From Argopecten irradians (lineage: Eukaryota > Mollusca > Bivalvia > Pectinida > Pectinidae): a DNA stretch of 64,000 nt. Positions 60,738 to 64,000 of the stretch are shown piece by piece. The stretch is taken from contig NC_091141.1 in the NCBI RefSeq assembly GCF_041381155.1, positions 24,076,828 through 24,140,827 on the forward strand, read 5' to 3'. How positions within the stretch are numbered: the first letter of the stretch is position 1; each line of letters starts with the position of its first letter. Made by a program: the position numbers and the translations under genes. A model generated the notes under the pieces. The model was not told where the DNA came from and made no database searches. It saw only the letters and a program-made list of their open reading frames with translations.

Positions 60738-62058
60738 CTGAAAGGCTAAAGGTAGAAGAATTAAATTGAATTGTATGTCAGCTAAGACTGAAACAAATGA
60801 CTACCCATGTAATACAACCTCGTGACATTACTGCGCCAACAAAATCACCATTTACTCGGTATTATTTTAATATAATGTATATATATTTTTTGCAGAAACT
60901 AGGCTGGTGTTACTTTAAAATATGCAAGCAATGGATTTGCATTTAATATGTCTTAAGTTTATATATGGATATTTGATATGCAGTTGAGGTTTTGTTCGAA
61001 CTTATTTCAAAATGGCGGCAAATATGATATGATGTATGAGAGAAAATACTATTTCATACGTGGGTATGAAGGATAGAGATATTCTACCCTCAATATCACA
61101 ATTTGATAACAATTTGATTCTTTGGAAACAACCGATATGAGAGAGTAATCAACATCAAATATCATTCGAAATTCCAAAATTATTTTGTTTTTAGTCATTT
61201 GGCCATGCAAGCCTTAAATGACGTATATAAATTATCAACCTTTCCTATGTTTATATATTTGTAAAGGTATCGCAAGAACAAGATATCCAGGAAGTCAAAC
61301 AGATATAATGTAACTCAAACAAAACATTCTAGATAAATAATGATGCCGTCTTTAGCTTTGGTGTCTTTGGTTTATAGAGCTGAGTGGATGGACTGGTTAG
61401 ATAAAAGTTGACGAACCTAATGGTTTCATTAGTATAAGAGGAGCCTTAATTTAGGTTTCCGTGGCTTGTATTTAAATGTGGAGATTATCAGGATGTATAC
61501 TTCAAATATTAACTTTCCCAAGCCATAGAGCAACACGGATTGGAACAGTGCTGATCATCTATCTGATACCAGGTAGGAACCAACCTACCATATTAGCCAT
61601 TTAATCAAACCTACAACCTGCTTTAGCGACCGCCCGCTAAGTAAGACCACACAATATGACCTGTGCAGATTACTTGGCTATAAAGACTGTTTTTCTTGGC
61701 CCCCTGGATGGTCAACATGGAAGGTTTTATTGTGGTTATGTAAAATTATAGCATAAAGTTCACAACAATGCAAATTCAGCCAATATACTACTCTATGCAT
61801 TAGAGCATTATTCTGATTAAAGTTTATTTGAATACTTTTGTTATTTTATGAAGATATGACATATCGCGATGAGAGAACACTGATTCGTTTTGTGTTAGAT
61901 ATTTCAATAAATTGCGAATAACATGATTATACATACTGTAGTCGATTGCAAGATTGGCACAATGAAAACAAAATTTGTCTGCTCCTTCAGTCAATTATAA
62001 ATCAGATTTTCGAAGTGCTAAACATCATAGAGTAAATAAAAAACAAAATCATACATAC
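60738..62058 (-). other. lectin gene intron 3
   Basis: 1.3 kb AT-rich, donor GTATGT, acceptor CTTTCAG. No feature recognised inside. Confidence 0.7.
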
Positions 62059-62233
62059 TCGAACGGTTGTGGTGAGGCGGCACTCAAAGAGCTCGCAAGA
62101 AATGATGTCAAATAGGAATGTTCGACTGCATCAGTTATCCGTATTAAGCTATGCCCATCCTGTTTACAAATTTCCCTGGCACTAGCCCAGTTCAGTGGCT
62201 CTTTGTATAGTTTATATTGGCACCACTTCATAT
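62059..62233 (-). CDS. lectin receptor exon 3: N-terminal half of C-type lectin domain
   Basis: Residues about 41-98. It reads D-MKWCQYKLYKEPLNWASAR, then EICKQDGHSLIRITDAVEHS and YLTSFLASSL. This is the opening of a C-type lectin fold: WC...Y, then the W-A-A-C helix (NWASAREIC), then the G-x-L-(V/I)-x-I strand and the E-H-x-L helix. Acceptor TTTGTTTCAG and donor GTATGT; phase 1 in, phase 2 out. Confidence 0.92.
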
Positions 62234-62609
62234 CTGAAACAAACATGGAAGATTATTTCACTGTTTTTGATCTGCGACTGTGATTCATTCCAAAGAAAAG
62301 CTTAGTACAAAAATGTAGTCATTTACATGTATATACAATTTTGACATTCGACACTCATTACTCAAAACTTACAAATATTTTTTTGTCAATTCACATTCTA
62401 AACAGTGTTTATTTCCCTATCCCGTTTCTAAAATTAGGATACATATATAATACAACAAAATGTGTATTATATCACAAACACCCATGCTGTTTTCTTTTTC
62501 TCTATCACCAGATTTATACATAGCAATGTTTTCACAAATGATTTTTCTCCATCTCTTTCTGTTTTCTTTAATCACTAAAAACAGAATATCCGTGTACAGT
62601 ATACTTTAT

Positions 62610-62742
62610 TTGCATGGTAAATAGTTATCTGCCCTTGCGGATAGGTATTGATTACGATAAACGACGTGAATTGCGCTCGCAAAATATTGATGTCACAATG
62701 GATACCTATCCGCAAGGGAGCTAACTCTGTAATATGTAAAAA
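62610..62742. mobile_element. MITE family A, copy 5 (compact)
   Basis: Inverted ends GTTATCTGCCCTTGCGGATA and TATCCGCAAGGGAGCTAACT are the best preserved of the family (GGTATTGATT / GGATACCTATCC beyond). At about 130 bp it is the shortest copy. Confidence 0.8.
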
Positions 62743-62925
62743 ACGGAAGAGCCCGTCTGAGGTTAGTTATGACGACAGGGCTTTAACTTTTTCAGATACT
62801 ACTTGGACACTGTGTGTCTAAGTGCATCACACAAGAGGGTAATTATATAAAAAAAACTTATATGGATCTCAAACGGAAATACATTAGGCACATTACCTAT
62901 TGACAGGCCGTCGTAAATAACTGAT

Positions 62926-62949
62926 AATATATATATATATATGTATATA
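62926..62949 (+). repeat. (AT)n microsatellite
   Basis: AT run with one TG interruption, inside lectin intron 2. Confidence 0.9.
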
Positions 62950-63006
62950 CAATCAAACCCGTCTTAACGATTGTATATATTTCCGATCTACGCGCCTCTC
63001 ACTTAC

Positions 63007-63075
63007 CCACACAATTTCCGGGATCTGGGCCTACTGACATTGGACCACATGCTTGCGTGCTCACAAGCTGTAAAG
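63007..63075 (-). CDS. lectin receptor exon 2: end of signal peptide, start of mature protein
   Basis: Residues 18-40. Phase 1 in and out, acceptor ATTTGCAG, donor GTAAGT. It reads A-LQLVSTQACGPMSVGPDP-GNCV; cleavage is likely near STQA-C, and two Cys follow. It completes the hydrophobic stretch begun in exon 1. Confidence 0.8.
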
Positions 63076-63666
63076 CTGCAAATGTAGGAAAGAGTCAAAA
63101 AAAGGTGATTAAATACACATTATATACATTTCGGCGAATTATTCAAAATGGAAAACGATAAAACCAAAATTATATTTCCAAATGCAAAATGAAAATATAT
63201 CTTAATCAGAAATCAACTGAAATATTTAAGAATTTTTTAGTGGACTTCAGAAAACAAATCATCAAATATAGCAATAAAATGTTGAGAATCCTCAAACTGG
63301 TCGTTACTTTTCATCATTTCGAATAACCAAAAGATAGGTTTATATCGACTAAAGAGTCAAAATGTCGTTTTAAAGTTAATACAACATTTCGCTTATACAT
63401 GTGTCTTGACAAATCTGTCAATTTAATTTTGTTTTCGAAAAAAGACTTTGCTGATAACATCTTATGTTTTGTGATTGTTTCTCTTTGAGTAGTCAAAGAT
63501 GTATCTGAGTGTAAAAAAAAACATGACGCGATATCAAATACTTTTTAAACTTTGAATTCTAATTGGTAATTTTATTATAATCAGTAACATGCGTTAACGT
63601 GTTTTAAAAGAAGAAAAAAACACAAAAATGGTTAAATATCACCACTGAGATAAGGTAAATGCTTAC
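63076..63666 (-). other. lectin gene intron 1
   Basis: 591 bp, donor GTAAGC (63666-63661). No feature recognised. Confidence 0.7.
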
Positions 63667-63718
63667 CTGAGAGTATTCCAATGATTGTCTTTAACACGTT
63701 TTTGCTGTTTGTTTTCAT
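63667..63718 (-). CDS. lectin receptor exon 1: initiator and signal peptide
   Basis: ATG at 63716-63718 starts MKTNSKNVLKTIIGILS, a basic n-region followed by a hydrophobic core. The exon ends in phase 1 at GTAAGC. The ATG directly follows ATTTCAG, so a separate non-coding first exon upstream (right of the window or in the last 280 bp) is likely. The eight coding exons sum to 1428 nt, i.e. 475 residues plus stop. Confidence 0.8.
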
Positions 63719-64000
63719 CTGAAATATAAATACTACTTAGTACCTTAATGTAAATAAAATTTTCAAAACAATTTGAAAAATACTGAATGATAGTTTGTAG
63801 ATTGTTCCTGGTATTTATATAGATCTATTTAACATTTGTTTATGACATTTTTAAGTGCGTTGGTAAAAGTTTAGTGTGTTGTTTATAATGAATTGTCACA
63901 CATGGTTTTAATTAGATTGCTCACAGAAAGACAAAACAAAATGTTTTGTAAATATTTTCATTCTTATGTTCGTAAATATGAAACACTTCTGAAATGCTCC
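63719..64000 (-). other. upstream of lectin initiator exon
   Basis: Probably intron within the 5' UTR, given the acceptor at 63719-63725. No promoter element recognised. Confidence 0.4.

Larger units (their letters stand above)
62234..63006 (-). other. lectin gene intron 2
   Basis: Holds MITE family A copy 5 (62610-62742) and an (AT)n run at 62926-62949. Confidence 0.7.

Overview
The window is AT-rich animal genomic DNA with short exons, GT/AG introns, microsatellites and many small transposon relics. The gene content (a Shaw-type potassium channel with a mollusc-like tail, a C-type lectin receptor with an apple domain and mucin-like stalk) and the kinds of repeats point to a lophotrochozoan, most likely a bivalve mollusc. 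The species cannot be fixed from sequence alone.

Three genes can be assembled from splice signals and reading-frame phase. (1) A Shaw/Kv3-type voltage-gated K+ channel lies on the + strand with exons at 6157-7060, 11391-11603 and 13949-14016. These hold all six membrane segments and the C-terminal tail; the T1-domain exon(s) must lie left of the window. The first of these exons can also read through its donor to a stop at 7152. (2) A 110-residue stand-alone PDZ protein of the ALP/Enigma/Zasp type lies on the - strand (44837-44938, 34751-34899, 34161-34242), with introns of about 9.9 kb and 0.5 kb. (3) A 475-residue type I membrane protein lies on the - strand in eight coding exons (63718 down to 56196): signal peptide, C-type lectin domain, apple/PAN-like domain, Ser/Thr/Pro-rich stalk, short heptad-like stretch, transmembrane helix and a very short tail. 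All lectin and PDZ exon lengths add up to multiples of three.

The rest is intronic or intergenic and full of mobile DNA. At the left end is a decayed Crypton-type tyrosine recombinase (648-2295, -), a hairpin (2634-2700) and a LINE 3' fragment flanked by roughly 95-bp direct repeats. At 21.16-23.66 kb is a near-perfect 2.4-kb inverted repeat capped at both ends by 162-bp hairpins. Its 56-bp central spacer recurs exactly, inverted, just outside the right end. A second hairpin-ended element of 1.05-1.24 kb occurs twice in opposite orientation (46.6-47.9 kb and, inside a lectin intron, 58.1-59.1 kb). These two elements and the small hairpin at 2.6 kb all carry a GC-rich stem closed by a TAAC/GTTA tetraloop. 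At least five copies of a MITE with long inverted ends, several other MITEs, a SINE, a tRNA-like sequence, and tandem arrays (112 bp x4, 116 bp x2, 60 bp x5, ~46 bp x7) fill the remaining space.

The channel gene converges on the PDZ gene; the PDZ and lectin genes share a strand. Nothing links the three genes functionally beyond proximity. The most unusual structure is the hairpin-capped element group, especially the inverted-repeat locus at 21-23.7 kb.
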